DNA of 64,000 bases. It comes from Dentipellis sp. KUC8613. Its lineage: Eukaryota; Basidiomycota; Agaricomycetes; Russulales; Hericiaceae. Position numbers and translations under genes: made by a program. The notes under the pieces are model-generated. The model was not told the origin of the DNA, did no database searches, and saw nothing but the letters and a program-made list of their open reading frames with translations. Location of the stretch: the NCBI GenBank assembly GCA_002286715.1, contig NSJX01000034.1:62001-126000 (forward strand). Reading direction: 5' to 3'. Positions within the stretch are counted from its first letter, which is position 1; every line of letters starts with the position of its first letter. Shown here in pieces: positions 1-12,245 of the stretch.

Positions 1-810
1 ATGAAAACAAAAGGCTACCAACAGAAGTGTCAGCGCGTGGTCAAGAAGTGGATCTGGCGTGGAAGAAGCGTTATGACGAAAAAGGGTTTCATTGCCTTAT
101 AGGTAAATTTCCGGAGGAAGTGGCCCGCTTGAAGCGTGTCATGCATTACGCCCAGGCACTCGGAGAGCCCTGGAGGGCTTGAGAAAATGGTATAATCTGC
201 TTGCCACTTATATTGCACGATATCGCACTTCCTGACTTCCGAACTATCTAGGTTTCCTGTTATAAACGATATCTGCATGGATCGTCCGCCCGCTTCTGCC
301 GCGAGGAGGGCGTGCGGCTATATGACGCGCAAGTACATTAGCTGACATTCGCGCATCCCTCCCCATCTATCTCCTCGGTGTGCCCCACAGGCTATACCCT
401 TTCACGACGACGGCGCGCCCGGACCCATCATAGTAACGGCAGCAATTTCCCAGCCACTTTTTCGCAGCACGTGCCCCTGTCGAACATTCTTCGCCTAGCA
501 AGAAGTGAGTTCTTATCCATGATGGACGCCGTTACTTCCGCAGTGCCACCTATTGGCAACCATAATTTGCTTCTCCTGAGTCTAATTTCTCATCTACTCA
601 ATTCGTCATACTCTTCCACCATGCCCCGTCGTCGCCGCTCGCGATGTTGACCTGGTGCCACCCGTCCCTCTCTAGATTTTCGGGCCTTGCTTTGCCGCAG
701 CCTTCGCTTGACCTTCTTCCAAACTACTCTATCTACCTGCCCATCGCCACCGACTTCGTCGTCGCTGGCGCTCACACGTCAAGAATTTTCGGGCGCCGTA
801 CAATATCTAT
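1..810. other. Intergenic and 5' region, no gene seen
   Basis: No open frame here has a recognisable domain or a plausible exon chain. The stretch directly upstream of 811 is the presumed promoter and 5' leader of the Zn2Cys6 gene. It is rich in short pyrimidine runs, as is common before fungal start sites, but I see no convincing TATA box. Confidence 0.5.
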
Positions 811-3573
811 ATGATGGCCGACTCTGCAAAATCTTCCCAGGATTCCAAGACATCTTGCAAGCGCCCTCGCAGGCCTCTCAATTGCGAGCCTTGTAGGGTC
901 AGCAAGTTGAAGTGCGACAGGTTCGTCTCGCGCTCGCCACCTTCCCGCCCTCGACCCTGTCGCGGACGTTGACGCGCGGGCCATCGATACAGGAACCGCC
1001 CCTGTTCCTCGTGTTTACTCCGCGGTCAGTCCTTCCTCAAAACCCGCTCCCACTCGACTGTCGTGACTGAACAGCCTACTCGCCCAGGACACGTCGCTCT
1101 TTGTTACCCAGGGGAGGACGGCGAGGGCGCTGGAGGGCGCATCAACGTACCGTCAGTAAATCGCCAGCGATAGCCTTTGATCACTCACCAACTCTGCCGA
1201 TAACCAACAGCGTCGGCCGCCTCATCAACCCCAAGAACGAGTTTCGAAAGTTGCGGCAGTCGCTGGCCCTCCTGGAGTCCCACGTTGAACAGCTTCACAA
1301 GGATGTCGAGCAGGGTACGCAAGAGGCCGATGAATCTGCAGCCGCAGGGAGCAGCCTGAAGAGGCGGAGCATGTCGCCGGACCCAGAGGACGCATCGTCG
1401 ACGGCCACATCTGGAGGCAGCGATGAGCGATCTAATAAGAGGAGGGCCCCCACTCTGGGTCCGTCCGAGGTACGTCGCCTGTCCTGCTTCCCTTCTAGCG
1501 CCTCACCATGCCTCCAGACCACTCCGGAAGCGACCCACGTCCAGGACCCATTCGACACTGCCAACGGATCTACGATACGCCTGCAATATGAGAAGGACAA
1601 GGACCTGACAAGCCAGCTTCCCTCCCTTAGCGTCGTCGAGTTCCTTGTGGACTACTACTTCGAAAACTGCAACTGGGTCCACTATGGTATCCACAGGCAG
1701 TCCTTCGGAGAAGCGTGGGTGAAGTACAAGACGGGCCAGCACCCTTGCCGCCTCGTTCTTGCCACTGTCAGCATTATCATGGCGGCCGTACTGTGCTACC
1801 TGCCCGCAGGGCACGAGCTCCAGGAGCGCCTGCCTGGCAATTGGGCTACGCTGACCGAGCAGTACTATAAAATTACACTTACGGCACTCGAAAGGCACAG
1901 CATGGACCGCGACGTCTATACCCTCGAACTCGTCGAGCTCTTGCTTCTCAAGTGCCAGTATCTAGCGGTCACGAAGCCAGGCGGGGAGGAGGCGTGGCGT
2001 GTACGAGGCGACCTTATATCCATCGCGACGGCTATGGGGCTACACAGGGATCCCGCCCACAGCGAGATGCCGTTATTGCTGGCGGAGAGGCGGCGATGGG
2101 CATGGTGGAACATCGTCGTGGTCGAGCGGTCCGTGCTCTCCACATTCTGTCCGGACTGAGTTGATCGCTAAAATTTTCTTTAGGTGGCAAGCGCTCATGC
2201 TAGGAAGGCCGCTCGCAATAGCGACCTATCACTTCGACACGCGCCTTCCTTCCTATGGCGATCCATCTGCGGACAAGAGTGGCCGCCTCCACGCCGCAAA
2301 CATCGCGCTATTTCGGCTTGCCCACGTTATGGGCGACATCGTCGATGGAATTGTTGCCGTCGCGCCAGTCCCATATGTCACCGTCGTCGCCAAGGACCGC
2401 CTACTCCTTGAGTGGTCGGACAGCGTCACCCCGGACCTGGATTTCAATCATGTCTCTCTCGCCCGAGGTCTCGCTTCGCATGTCACTTCCTCCCGCCGAG
2501 TGGCCGTCCAGTGCCTCTTCCTCAGGATCCTTTTCCTGCATCTCCGCCTCGCTCTCCACCAGCCTTATGTACACCCTCCCTACGATATAAGCGAGACCAC
2601 GTCCAGCCTCGGTGTCGCCACAGAATGTGCGGGGCAGCTCATTTCGCTTTCGACCCACGTCTGTCCGGACTCATTTGGATCCACCTTGCCACCCACTCTG
2701 AGCCACCTGCGTCTCATCCCATACCACATCCTTGGGGCCGCACTACTCTTCGTCTTCCTTGTTTGCGAAAACCCCGACCAATCCGCCGCGCACGCGTACC
2801 GCACAAACATTTACAAGAGCGTCGCGACGCTCCATCAGCTGCACCGGGCCCCACTCGCGGAACCCGCCCTTGCAATTTTGCGCATCCTGGAGCCACTGTA
2901 TGGCGAGTCGTTCATCACTCAGGACGACAGGTGTAGGGTACGGGAGAAGGCGGAAGTGCTGTCGAAACTTAGGCTGCTTCTCGCCGCTCTTGCCGCACGA
3001 CCCACCACAGTGAGCGCTTCTTCCGACGAGGAGTCGCAGCGCACCCACGCGCAAGCGGATACCTTATTACAGCGCTACTCTGCGACTATGCCTAGTATGT
3101 GGGAGCGCCTCGTGTCGCAGGCCATGCCCCAGACGGTGTCTCTCGCCTCTTCCGTGTTTTCCGCCGCCGCCTACCACTCCATGGGCACGACCACGCCCCC
3201 CTCCTCGTTCCCACCCACCTCGACGATCCCCTCCACGCCGGCATCGGCGGACGTGCTGCCGTCGGACACGCCGCCGCTCAGCATGCCGATGAACGGCCAC
3301 GTCGGCGGCTTCCTCAACTTTTCTGCGATCTCGCCGTTCCCGAGCTTCCCGCTCGTCGAGCCGGAGCGGTTCCATGCGGGCGCGGATGGCCACCCGCCCG
3401 CCCCGGACTCTCCGACGTCGCCGAACTTGGACATCGTGTCCTTCATGCGCTCGGTGGACGAGGGGAACTGGGCGCCGCCGGCGGGGTTCAAGGACGAGCT
3501 CGCGCAGTTTTTCGATGGGCTGCATAATGGCGTGGGTGGTGCGACCGACGACTCAGTAGGTGGCACCATGTGA
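811..3573 (+). CDS. Zn2Cys6 fungal transcription factor
   Basis: Nuclear DNA-binding regulator with an N-terminal binuclear zinc cluster and a middle fungal_trans (MHR) region. Proposed exons are 811-920, 993-1024, 1088-1155, 1236-1469, 1518-2128 and 2184-3573. Exon 1 encodes CEPCRVSKLKC, exon 2 adds RPCSSCLLRG and exon 3 supplies the sixth cysteine (ALCYPG), giving the six-cysteine pattern with a basic linker. A coiled-coil linker follows (LRQSLALLESHVEQLHKDV). The MHR signature includes FENCNWVHYGIHRQSF, an AMGLHRDP motif and, after the 2129-2183 intron, MLGRPLAI. The C-terminus is rich in Pro and Ser with acidic stretches, typical of an activation domain. The exon 3/4 junction is the least certain because the protein reads on only with the acceptor at 1235. 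Target genes cannot be inferred. No neighbouring biosynthetic cluster is visible. Confidence 0.85.
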
Positions 3574-5329
3574 CGATTCTGCGGGTTTGCATGCCTTGTG
3601 GTCTGTGGGTCACGGTTGGGTTTCGAAGTCTTCGGCAGTAGTTTGAGCGTAGTCTCATACGATTGTATTATCTTGCGATGTATTTTCTTTTCTCCTCTCT
3701 TGGGCATAGATTTTCGTAGGTTGTATTATTTCGTTGCACACACGGGAATAAACGATGGTTGCCAACTTCGTATTTGGAAAGCCAAAGATTGGAAGTTCCC
3801 ATCCTCTTCCGCCAACAAAGCAATGATCGTAGGAACCAAGGCGCGGGCCTTCTCAATGATTTTAGATCATTGCCCCCTTAACGGGTGCAGTGGGTCGCCT
3901 GACGCGGACCCGAACACCACGCTTGCACTCCGCCGCCTCGTTGTGTGCAAGAAGGTCGTACATGCCGGGCTGAACGTTTTTCAGACATGGAAGAGACGCT
4001 TGCCGACATCATCGTTCGCGAACGGCGGAGCCTGTGCCAGTCAGCTGGGGGCAGGCGAGCGATCGCATGCAGTATGGCACTCACACATCCGAGAGAGCCG
4101 GGAAGGGAGTTCGCCACAAATAGTGATGAACGGTTCGAAGGAATGCGGCCCCGGGCCGCGCCACGTAAACGCATGCGCGATGATCTGCGGCGCGGGCTGC
4201 ACGTCGGAGATAGGATCCATGGCTCTTACGAGCAGCCTGCATATGGACTGCTGGAGGCCGAGAGCCGGACGCAGTCCGACGATGGGCCTGATGCGGATAT
4301 ATAACTTTATCAGTGGTACGATCCAGTCATGCCACAAAAGATCACTTCCGCAGTGAAAATATCCAGGAACCTCGGTAGAGGGGAGGGCTGTTACGGGGAT
4401 GAACGGGCAGCTTGAATTGCGACAGTGAAAGTGGCACGGGATAGTATGGAGGTTAATTCGGAAGGGGAGGCTGCGGTGCGATCAACCGGTTTCCATTATG
4501 GAGAGATTTGGGAAGATCAGCGGGAGGCGATATCGTATCTGTGGGGAAGAGTCACCAGACGTTCGGGAGCACTCGAGCTATTCGAGATATCAGATTTCTA
4601 TTAGACGCAGCGGACAGTCTTGGATATTAGCCGGGCGACTAGGGAGAAGGGGGGGAGGAGTTCATCTGGACCTCAAAGGCGTAGAGGACGGTTAGTTGGT
4701 GGGTTACCGAGGGGCGGTACACCCTCCAATTTCAGACCCCGGAAGCGAGGTGGCAAACGGACTAGACGGCGAGAAATAGCCGACTGCCGGGTGGATCGTT
4801 AGACTCTGCTTTTCAGAAGAAAGGGGAGTCTTAGATTGCCGCAAGACCCACGAGAAGTTTGCAAAAAGTGTTCACTCACCGACTTTGAAATCGTCGAAGA
4901 GTTTTAGAGAACATCACACGCCATAAACTTGATGAGGCTGCCGAGATCACAGAGATGTTAAAGATACGTGAGTGCCTTGTATTTGAAACCACTCGAAGAA
5001 CCCCGAGACAGATCGACAAAGGAATAAGAGGACTCCACTGGCATCGACTGGTCACGGATTCAGGATGGGTCCCATCCACCTTTGCCACCGTGGCTGTGGG
5101 TGGATAGCGGCCAGACGAAGATAATTTTACCTGTCAAAGAATTTGCGGGGCCCTTCCCGTGCAGTGTTGTGATGTGGACCAGCAGGAGTGTACTACCAGC
5201 GCCAGTCTGCGTTGTATAACGAAGGCTTCAAGAACTTGTAGCAAAGGCCTTTTGCAAGTCTAGATCTTCTGTTGAAGCCGTGGGAATGCCGCCAAATTCG
5301 TGCGGCAGACGCCGAAGGGTCGCGTCGGG
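3574..5329. other. Intergenic, 1.75 kb
   Basis: Contains the 3' region of the Zn2Cys6 gene and the 5' region of the mL44 gene. The longest open frame (252 codons, plus strand, from 3598) begins immediately after the upstream stop. It has no domain, an unlikely composition and no introns, so I treat it as chance. Nothing else supportable was seen. Confidence 0.5.
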
Positions 5330-6374
5330 ATGCGTCGCTCGTTTGCTCGTCGTCCGCACCAGCTCCCGACGCCCTCTCCTTTCTCTTCGTCGTCGTCTCG
5401 GCCGCTTCAAATGTCGAGTGGATTCCGCGCCCTCCAGCATGCGAAGCGGGCTATCCATGCAGCAAAGCCACGCTCGGTAGCCGTTCTGCGGACGTCTGCA
5501 GGTAAGCTGTCAATGCTTCGCAAACTCGTCCTCGTCTACTCATACCCGCTTGGTTCTCAGAACGACGCAGGTGCTTGCACCATGCGGCCACGGCGACGGA
5601 AACGATAGTTCCACAACCCGCTTTCGCCCACCGAGCAGCGTCCACGTCGACACCGGCGTCGTCTTCCAGCACACCCAGCACGGCTGACCCGAGACTTGCG
5701 CAGCACCTCAGCACCGTGTTTGCGCCTCTGGAATTTCCTGCGGATCTTGCGTCGCGTGTATTGACGCACACGAGTCATAAGGATGCTAAGCAAGGTCATA
5801 ATGCGCGGCTGTCATTCATCGGTGCGTCTTTGCTCTCACTTTAACTACTACTTAGGTCTTACAATATCCCAGGACGCCGTGTTCTTGAGTCTTATATGCT
5901 CCTGTTCATACACTCCGCGCCTGGACTGAATCCGAAGTACGACTACTCGAATCTTGCGGCGCGGGCAATCAACACGTACGTTCTGGGCGAGCACGTCGCG
6001 CCGCGTTGGAACCTCAGTGAGGTTGTGCGTTGGACCCCGCCACGAGAGCTTCGAGCCGGGAACTCGGATGAGCTGCGTAGTGTTGGACTGTTCAAGGTGC
6101 ATGGGACGACTGTGGAGGCCGTCATGGGCGGAATCTTCCACCAATTCGTACGTTCACGTGTAACGTCTCTCTTGACGTCTGAACTCACAGACACCGTTAG
6201 GGTGGTTCGGTCGCGCACCGGGTATTCCACACAAGACTGCTCCCACACATCCTGCTCCCTGGAAAGCCGGAAGGGCTCGTCGATTCTCTCCATGAACACG
6301 CGTTGGACGTAATGAAGAAGATGGGCGGCGCTGAGGCACCTCTAGAGGCGCCTTCGTCACCTTCACACTCATAG
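5330..6374 (+). CDS. MRPL3: Mitochondrial large-subunit ribosomal protein mL44 type (RNase III fold)
   Basis: Structural protein of the mitochondrial ribosome large subunit, from the RNase III-like family (yeast Mrpl3/mL44). Exons 5330-5501, 5561-5821, 5873-6147 and 6201-6374 keep frame and give 293 aa. The N-terminus (MRRSFARRP, then Ser/Arg-rich) looks like a mitochondrial presequence. The RNase III-like core is visible: LASRVLTHTSHKD, then LSFIGRRVLESYMLLF across the second intron, and later LFKVHGTTVEAVMGGIFHQFGG. The usual acidic catalytic set of true RNase III is not evident, consistent with a ribosomal rather than nuclease role. A Dicer-like or RNT1 enzyme is unlikely because no dsRBD or second RNase III domain follows. 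The start was chosen for the presequence; an upstream Met in the same frame is possible. Confidence 0.8.
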
Positions 6375-6820
6375 ATAAATATAAAAAGTACAGCTCTTGC
6401 CGTGTCGCTGCGGTTTATAATATATCTCGTGAGTTCGGCTCGCGTTTTTCATTCTGGTTATGTCCTGACAAGGTCCGAAGATCACAATTTACAGACTACG
6501 CATGCATGTTTGGCCCTTCACATGGCATGATAAAGTACTCGGGTTATTTGCGGATCCCTGCCTCCGTGTGTTTTCCTCGATGAGGCCGCCACCGGTACGC
6601 ACTAAAACTATACGAGTGACTTTTGGATGTGCCGAAGCTCCCAAACAAACTCGACTCATAATATCGCGACGCCCAGGAGACGACTCGTTTCCAAAACGCG
6701 GATCTGACACCAAATAAACAGATTCGTCTATGATTCTTCTGCACAAGGCGTTCCACTATGAACACAGCAATGTTGCTTCTGAATCACGCGAATATCTAAT
6801 CGTGATTGACACCGTGTCCC
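6375..6820. other. Intergenic
   Basis: The 3' flank of the mL44 gene. AT-richer than the gene, with no supportable coding signal. It marks the left edge of the duplicated FunK1 unit, since recognisable similarity to the second unit starts just to the right. Confidence 0.4.
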
Positions 6821-7030
6821 TCACAGTCCCCGTGTGACGGTCCATGGAAACATTTGAGCTTCACTACGCCGTTGGCTCTCCGCTTTTATTCTATTTCTTC
6901 TCTCTATCTGCGCATACCGCTTGTCCATTTCCGCATCTGTGCGACCGGAGTCCCGCTGGATGAGCTCGCGACTGTCTTCGCCTCGCGCTGCTCGCTGTAC
7001 TCGCCGTTGAGCTCTGTTGTGTGCAATCTG
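6821..7030 (-). pseudogene. Orphan RGEDS-family fragment, copy 1 (truncated)
   Basis: Minus-strand open frame ending at 6821. Its protein reads VQRAARGEDSRELIQRDSG then RTDAEMDKRYAQIERR, closing with WTVTRGL and a stop. The same order of residues occurs on the minus strand at 12246-12440 (IQRAMRGEDSWEQIQRDSG, RTDAAMHK, TITRGL-stop), so the frame is conserved between two diverged copies. Copy 1 loses similarity upstream of about 7030, where the promoter of the adjacent plus-strand orphan gene begins, while copy 2 continues for at least 40 more residues. I therefore read copy 1 as 5'-truncated. The sequence is strongly charged and probably helical. No known domain is recognised and the function is unknown. 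Confidence 0.45.
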
Positions 7031-7053
7031 TTTTATTACTATAGTCCCCGGCC

Positions 7054-7060
7054 TATATAA
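7054..7060 (+). promoter_or_regulatory. TATA box of orphan YAR-family gene copy 1
   Basis: TATATAA lies 75 bp before the proposed ATG at 7129. The second copy has a diverged equivalent (ACATAACTT) at the same relative place before its ATG at 14186, and the flanking bases are also alike. This suggests a shared ancestral promoter. Confidence 0.5.
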
Positions 7061-7128
7061 GTTGAAGGCGGGATGCCATGCAGCCATAGCACCGCAGCGA
7101 CGCAATTGCCTCCGCGTCGATCGTGAAC

Positions 7129-7719
7129 ATGACCTCCACTCCTTCAAGCCAGCATAATCGCTCGATGCACCTCAGTTCGTGTTCCGTCCATATCTGAAAA
7201 CGTAAACCCTTCTGACGACTGTACACCAGACGTCGCCACGGTGCCGATCCTCAGTGAGTGACCGTCGGGCTCCAAGCATCTCGTCCTGTCGCTGAATCAC
7301 TTGACGTTTTATTCCGCCCAGATCGTGAGCAGGAGGTGCCCATATACGCCAGAGGCTGGGTGCGCGCTGCGAGCATGGATGAGGAGATGGGGATCGCCGA
7401 GCAGTACTACCGCGAAGGTCGAATTTCTGCCATCGAATTGCTCGACGAGTCGGCCCGTCTTGCGGAAGAGGCTGTCGGGCTTCTATCTCTTTCCGCAGAT
7501 CAGACGCGCCGGCTGCTCACAGGGCATCGCTGGATAGACTTGAACTTCGGAAATGAAGAGACTCACATGTCGTCGAATGTGCTTGGGGTTTTCGAAAGTC
7601 GACTGGGCGATCTCGAACTTCGAGATCATGCGGTAGCAGCGACTCGTAATATTGATATTGTCAATGTGATTCGCCAAAGCAGAGGTGTATGTGCGCCGCA
7701 CGCTGAAGTCTGTGAGTGA
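7129..7719 (+). CDS. Orphan small protein, YAR-family copy 1
   Basis: Unrecognised small gene with three exons, 7129-7174, 7230-7253 and 7322-7719. The evidence that it is real is its paralogue at 14186-14772. Both begin MxSTPS, both have a tiny second exon encoding a short V-P-[IL]-L peptide, both introns sit at the same places and phases (GTTCGT donors for intron 1), and both third exons open with QEVP[IV]YAR[GD]W. The following part is acidic and helical (ASMDEEMGIAEQYYREGR, then LLDESARLAEEA). The C-terminal third differs between copies and may be wrong here. No signal peptide, membrane segment or known domain was seen. It sits 0.7 kb upstream of the FunK1 kinase on the same strand, and that order is kept in the second unit. 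Confidence 0.55.
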
Positions 7720-8400
7720 GTGGCCATAATAATACATACCGCTACGAATAGAGGGATGGTACTTATTGGTGAAGAACAGGTGAGGGCCGGCCGTGGGGCT
7801 TGTTTGGACCCACTGAGGTCCGAACAGTTCCGACTCCTACTATAGACATATCATCTCCCGACACTCTTTGTATTGCAAAAATCCTCAAGCATAGCCAGTC
7901 TCCGTTTCTCACTTCCACCAAGGAGGATAGTTGTTCCTTGGATAAGGATTCTGACTTATATATTAAGTACTTCATGTTGGGTTTGATTGAAAATTGTATA
8001 TATGTCGATAGCCAATGTATGCGTGGGAAATAACCGGTAACCGACCAATTGTTCACAACAACTTACTACATCATAACTGGAAACGTAATGGAGGGCCGAT
8101 GTTCAACTTTTAGTAGTACGGCATTCTTCTTCCATTCAATGGCCTACTCCCAAGGTACGACGTCCTCGTCTTGTTGTATGCAAGACAGAAATCAAAACTG
8201 ACGACCTATTCGAAGTGGCCTGTCGGTAATTCGCCAAGTGAAGCGGAGCGCGGACTCGTGCACCACGCGTGCCCTTCACCAATAACTCTGCAGCTGAGTT
8301 GAAAAGTGGCACGAGCCTTCGATAACAATCGAGGGCAGTAATAGGTATTCTCTCTATCTTGCGGATCTCTGTTGAACTTCTCCCTAACCAACCTCTCGAC
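7720..8400. other. Intergenic, upstream of FunK1 copy 1
   Basis: AT-rich spacer with no supportable coding frame. It carries the presumed promoter of the kinase. A stretch around 8340-8400 (initiator-like pyrimidines before the ATG) is the likely leader. Confidence 0.4.
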
Positions 8401-11400
8401 ATGTTCGCCGATCAGGACTCTCTTGCTCCCCAGGCCATCTTTCCCGGTGTCCTCAATCTCAATCACGATACACCTGTGAAAGTCTCGACGCCTCTGACCA
8501 CTTCTTACCAAAAGACCATGGCTGCTGAGATCGATAAGAAAGTTGCAGAAGAACTTTGGGGCCACGTCTTTACTACCGACTCGGAGTCGTTCATAAACGA
8601 GATCTTTCCCTTGAAGCCCGAAACACATGGATTTGTGCAGAGTGACATCCTCGACCATCTACATGCCCAGAACCAACTCTCGGACGAAGGATGGGTGGGC
8701 CTCTCTCCGAAGCCCTCCAACGAGAACGCTATGTACGGCCCGTTCACAAACGCTTGCAATGCCATCAGGTTGGCATGCAAGGAGAAGTGTAATATGCAAA
8801 CGTCTATCCAGTGGTACGACCGTCACAGCAAGGCCCCGAAGAGCGTGGACAAGGACGCGGCAGACATTCGACCCGACATCATCGCGTCCTTGGTTCTGGA
8901 CGACGACCATGATAACAACGTCTTGACGCTGGTGGACGACAACATCCGGGCAGCTAGACAAGAAGAAAAGGAGGCCGCAGATGCTGCTGTTTCGGCCAGC
9001 GCCACGGTTTCACCCACCAGCGGTAGTGGTGGCACCCAGCCCTCCAATCAAGGGGACAAGGTATTTCAATTCGCTGTTTTGCATGCTTCCGCACGTGTTC
9101 TCATAGATGTTCCCTAAAGACCGAAAGATTGATCGACATCTGGTGGCAAAGGGTTCACTGCCTCGTCGAGCTGAAGGTCCAAAACGATGTGAAGAGTACG
9201 TACGAGGCGACACGGCAGCTCTTTAGCTACATGCGCCAGGTCTTTCGAGAGCAAATCAACCGACGATTCGTCATCGGTCTTGCTCTTTGCGGGTCCCACA
9301 TGACCGTGTGGCTGTGCGACAAGGCCGGAGTCATAGGGACGTCGACTCCGTTCAATATTCACCAGGTGAATACGTCTTTCAGCGGCGATAGATGATCTAG
9401 AGTTGACTTCTGCTTAGAATCCCGAGCTATTCATCCGGGTCATCGCTGGGATGTCTCTCATGAGGTACGAAGAACTCGGCTGGGACACGACGATGCGGAT
9501 CGTACCGCCCAACACCGACTACCGTAATGCGTTGTACTCCTGGGATCCGATCATGCTGAAGAACACCGTGACATCCCCATATCAGATGCGATGGGCGATC
9601 GAGATGCCGTCGAGGGACGGATCTGGTAGGAGAGAGACATTTCTGACGCTGAAAGCTCTGAGTCTTCTGAGATCGGAAGTGATGTATGGGAGAGGTAGTG
9701 TGGTATGGGCGGTATGCAAGGCTGACGACCCCCCGGGCCCCCAACGACGGGTAAGGATACTCCAAGAACTTTGTATCGGCATCATAACTGACCGATGTCC
9801 ACGTCTTTCAATGATCCACCACAGATTTATGTGCTGAAACAGTGCGCCCGCCCAAGCACGTCGGCGGCAGAAGGTTACTTCTACAAACTTGCCAAGGACG
9901 ACGAAACTGGTGGTGGTGGCGCACAAGTCGGCACGCTATACTCGTATGAAGATGTCTCGATTCCCCACTATCCAGCCAAGGCCCTCGAAAGTCTACGTGC
10001 CGCACACACTGGAGAGCGAAGCTCCGACCAGGACGCGAACAAGAAACGGCCTCGCGATGAGACAACGGAGCTTTTGTTGCAAATTGCCTGCAACGACGCG
10101 AATACTGTCAAAAAGATCATGTCGAGCTTGTTTCTTCCCAGTAAGAGGATCTTTACACGTACGTTGATTGAGCCATATGGGTGGCCGGTGAAATTCTTCA
10201 AGGATCGACTGGAGCTCCTTGTATGCTTACGAGATGCGATCAAAGGTGCATATGCCGCTGCTTGGGACTGACAAGGATGCTGACTGTGGTGCAGCCCATA
10301 GATTCATGTACCGGCGCGGCGTCTTGCATCGCGACGTGAGTACCGGGAATATTCTGATATGCCCGCTTGCAGGCGATGCAGAGAATACCGCTGGGCGGCT
10401 GTTTGACTTGGATTACGGAAAGCAAGCTAAAGCAGTGCAGAACATCAAGGTTACACATACGGAAGCCTCTTCAGATGATGTGGAAGACGTAGAGAGGATC
10501 ACCAAGCGACGTCATGCTGCTGGAATCGAGCGAGCTGCTGTGGAGCGTCTGCTGTCATTTTTTCCCGAGGATCCTTACCGGTGCATTTCTTATGTGGATG
10601 CTTTTCTGGGAAGGCCTCCAAAGTTGCTTCCGTCTCCGGTGAGTTTTAGTAACAATCACTTCGTTCAAGGAAACTAAATGATGCATACATAGCTTAAGTA
10701 TGCAGATATTGGTCTATTGTCCGAGGCGAGTGTTCATTTCGCCCCACTCATCGGCATTATTCGTTCTTACGTCGCATTTCAGGAAGAAGCTGCAAGTATG
10801 CCTAAATTTGATACGCACGAATTTCAAAGAATGCACCGGACCGTCAGTTCCCACCGCCGTCATACTGCCTCGTGCTGACCATGATGATACATACAGGGAA
10901 CCGGTCCATTCATGAGCTCTGAACTAGCAGTTCAGCTGCGCAACTTCGGCAGTGGGCGTCTGGCCCATGACTCCATACACGACATGGAATCCATCATGTG
11001 GGTGCTCATCTTTCTCTGCTGTACCCGAGACGGCCCAGGCGGGAGTCGTCGCAAGGAGTTTGGAGAAAATTTCAGCACGTCGGAGTACCGAATACTACAA
11101 GCTGTCGTGTATTCCTTCTTCGAGGCGCCCATTGAAGTGATGGGTGCACGAAAACAAGGGCTCTTCAGCTCGGATGACAAAAGCAAGATGGACGAATGGC
11201 TACTCGCGAACTTCCACGACTATTTCACGCCGTTGAAGCCATTGGTTCGGAAATGGTTCGAGATTCTATTCATTGGCTACCAATACCGCATCTACGAGAC
11301 AATCCACGACCAGTTCCTGAAGGCTATCGAGGAGGCTATCGAGAAGGAGAGAAGACGCGGGCCAGAAGAGAATGCCGAGATACGGAAGGCTACGGATGCA

Positions 11401-11691
11401 GAACTCGAGCGGCGTCGCATCGATCTAGAGAAGTTGAGGATGAGCCCGTGCGGCGTTTACACTGAAAGCAGCGAGGGATCATCTTCAAGCACATTACTCC
11501 AGAATGATCAATCGCCGTCGAGACCATTGTCGAAAAGCGATCGGGCGCTCTTTCCGACAGAACTCGCAGGCGAACCCGTCCAGGACGATCCCTTCAAGGA
11601 TACTTCGCAGTTAGAACATCGTCAACCCGAACTGAAGAAGGCCAAGACGGAAGCAACTTCGAAAAGGGCAGCAAAGCGGGCGGCGGGATGA
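8401..11691 (+). CDS. FunK1-type fungal protein kinase, intact copy
   Basis: Atypical protein kinase of the FunK1 (Pkinase_fungal) family, greatly expanded in Agaricomycetes. Exons are 8401-9060, 9120-9365, 9418-9750, 9825-10245, 10295-10638, 10693-10725, 10783-10842 and 10897-11691, giving 963 aa with every phase consistent. The N-terminus (TPVKVSTP) matches the usual FunK1 opening. WWQRVHCLVELK and INRRFVIGLALCGSHMTVWL are in the N-lobe region, IEPYGWPVKFF precedes the catalytic segment, and the catalytic loop is HRDVSTGNIL (about residue 565) followed by LFDLDYGK in place of DFG. Later come YADIGLL, GTGPFMSSELA and HDMESIMWVL. A charged coiled-coil tail and Ser-rich end follow. Intron 6 has a GC donor at 10726. 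Substrate is unknown. The second copy lies 7 kb downstream. Confidence 0.9.
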
Positions 11692-11940
11692 GGGTCTAGC
11701 GTTGATCTTGCGAGTGATCGGTATTATAATTTGCGTTACATACCTATACATATATATGTATCCCCCGCGTGCGCGAGCACGATTAACTTCATCAGCAGGA
11801 TATACTTACGACGGCCCGAGTATGCCCCTCTGAGCAAGCTTAGCATCTCTAACACAGGGTCCATTTTTTCTGCTTGATAATACCATATGAGATACACGAG
11901 TAGGACCTGCATCGAAAGTACGGAGTACGACTGGCGACAA
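11692..11940. other. Intergenic, 3' of FunK1 copy 1
   Basis: Short AT-rich flank containing TATATATGTAT near 11748-11760, possibly part of the 3' end signal. No gene is supported. Confidence 0.35.
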
Positions 11941-11941
11941 C

Positions 11942-12160
11942 GTGCCAAACATAAGCAAACACGCTTCGACTAAGTACGTTGACGCCCTCCACAACAGCTT
12001 GAGGGAGAAAGATCAACTGCTGGAAGACAAAAATCAAGAACTCGAGAGGTGCCACTCAGAGCTCCAGGCTGTTTGCATCGAACGAGCGAAGGCCGTAGCA
12101 GAAAAAGAGAAACTTCGTGGTGATAATATTCGCATGAATAGCTCCGACGTTATGGTTTGC
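11942..12160 (+). pseudogene. Coiled-coil remnant resembling a bHLH-zipper C-terminus
   Basis: Plus-strand open frame whose middle reads KYVDALHNSLREKDQLLE then KNQELERCHSELQ, an obvious heptad-type coiled coil. It resembles the last exon of the intact bHLH gene at 14915-15826, which has KYIEQLQSEKEQLQE at the matching place (shared K-Y-[IV]-[ED]-x-L and E-K-[ED]-Q-L). No basic region, first helix or credible start lies upstream. It therefore looks like a leftover 3' exon of a bHLH-like paralogue, or an unrelated coiled-coil exon. Function is not assignable. Confidence 0.3.
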
Positions 12161-12245
12161 AGATTCAGAACTCGGATCCGAGTTATAGATACTTCTCTGC
12201 GTGTAAACATCCTGAAATTTGTCAATGCTACTGCTCTTTTATTCA

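Noticed and set aside
3598..4356. 252-codon open frame on the plus strand
   Set aside because: It starts just behind the stop of the transcription factor, has no domain, no introns in an intron-rich genome and an odd composition; treated as chance.
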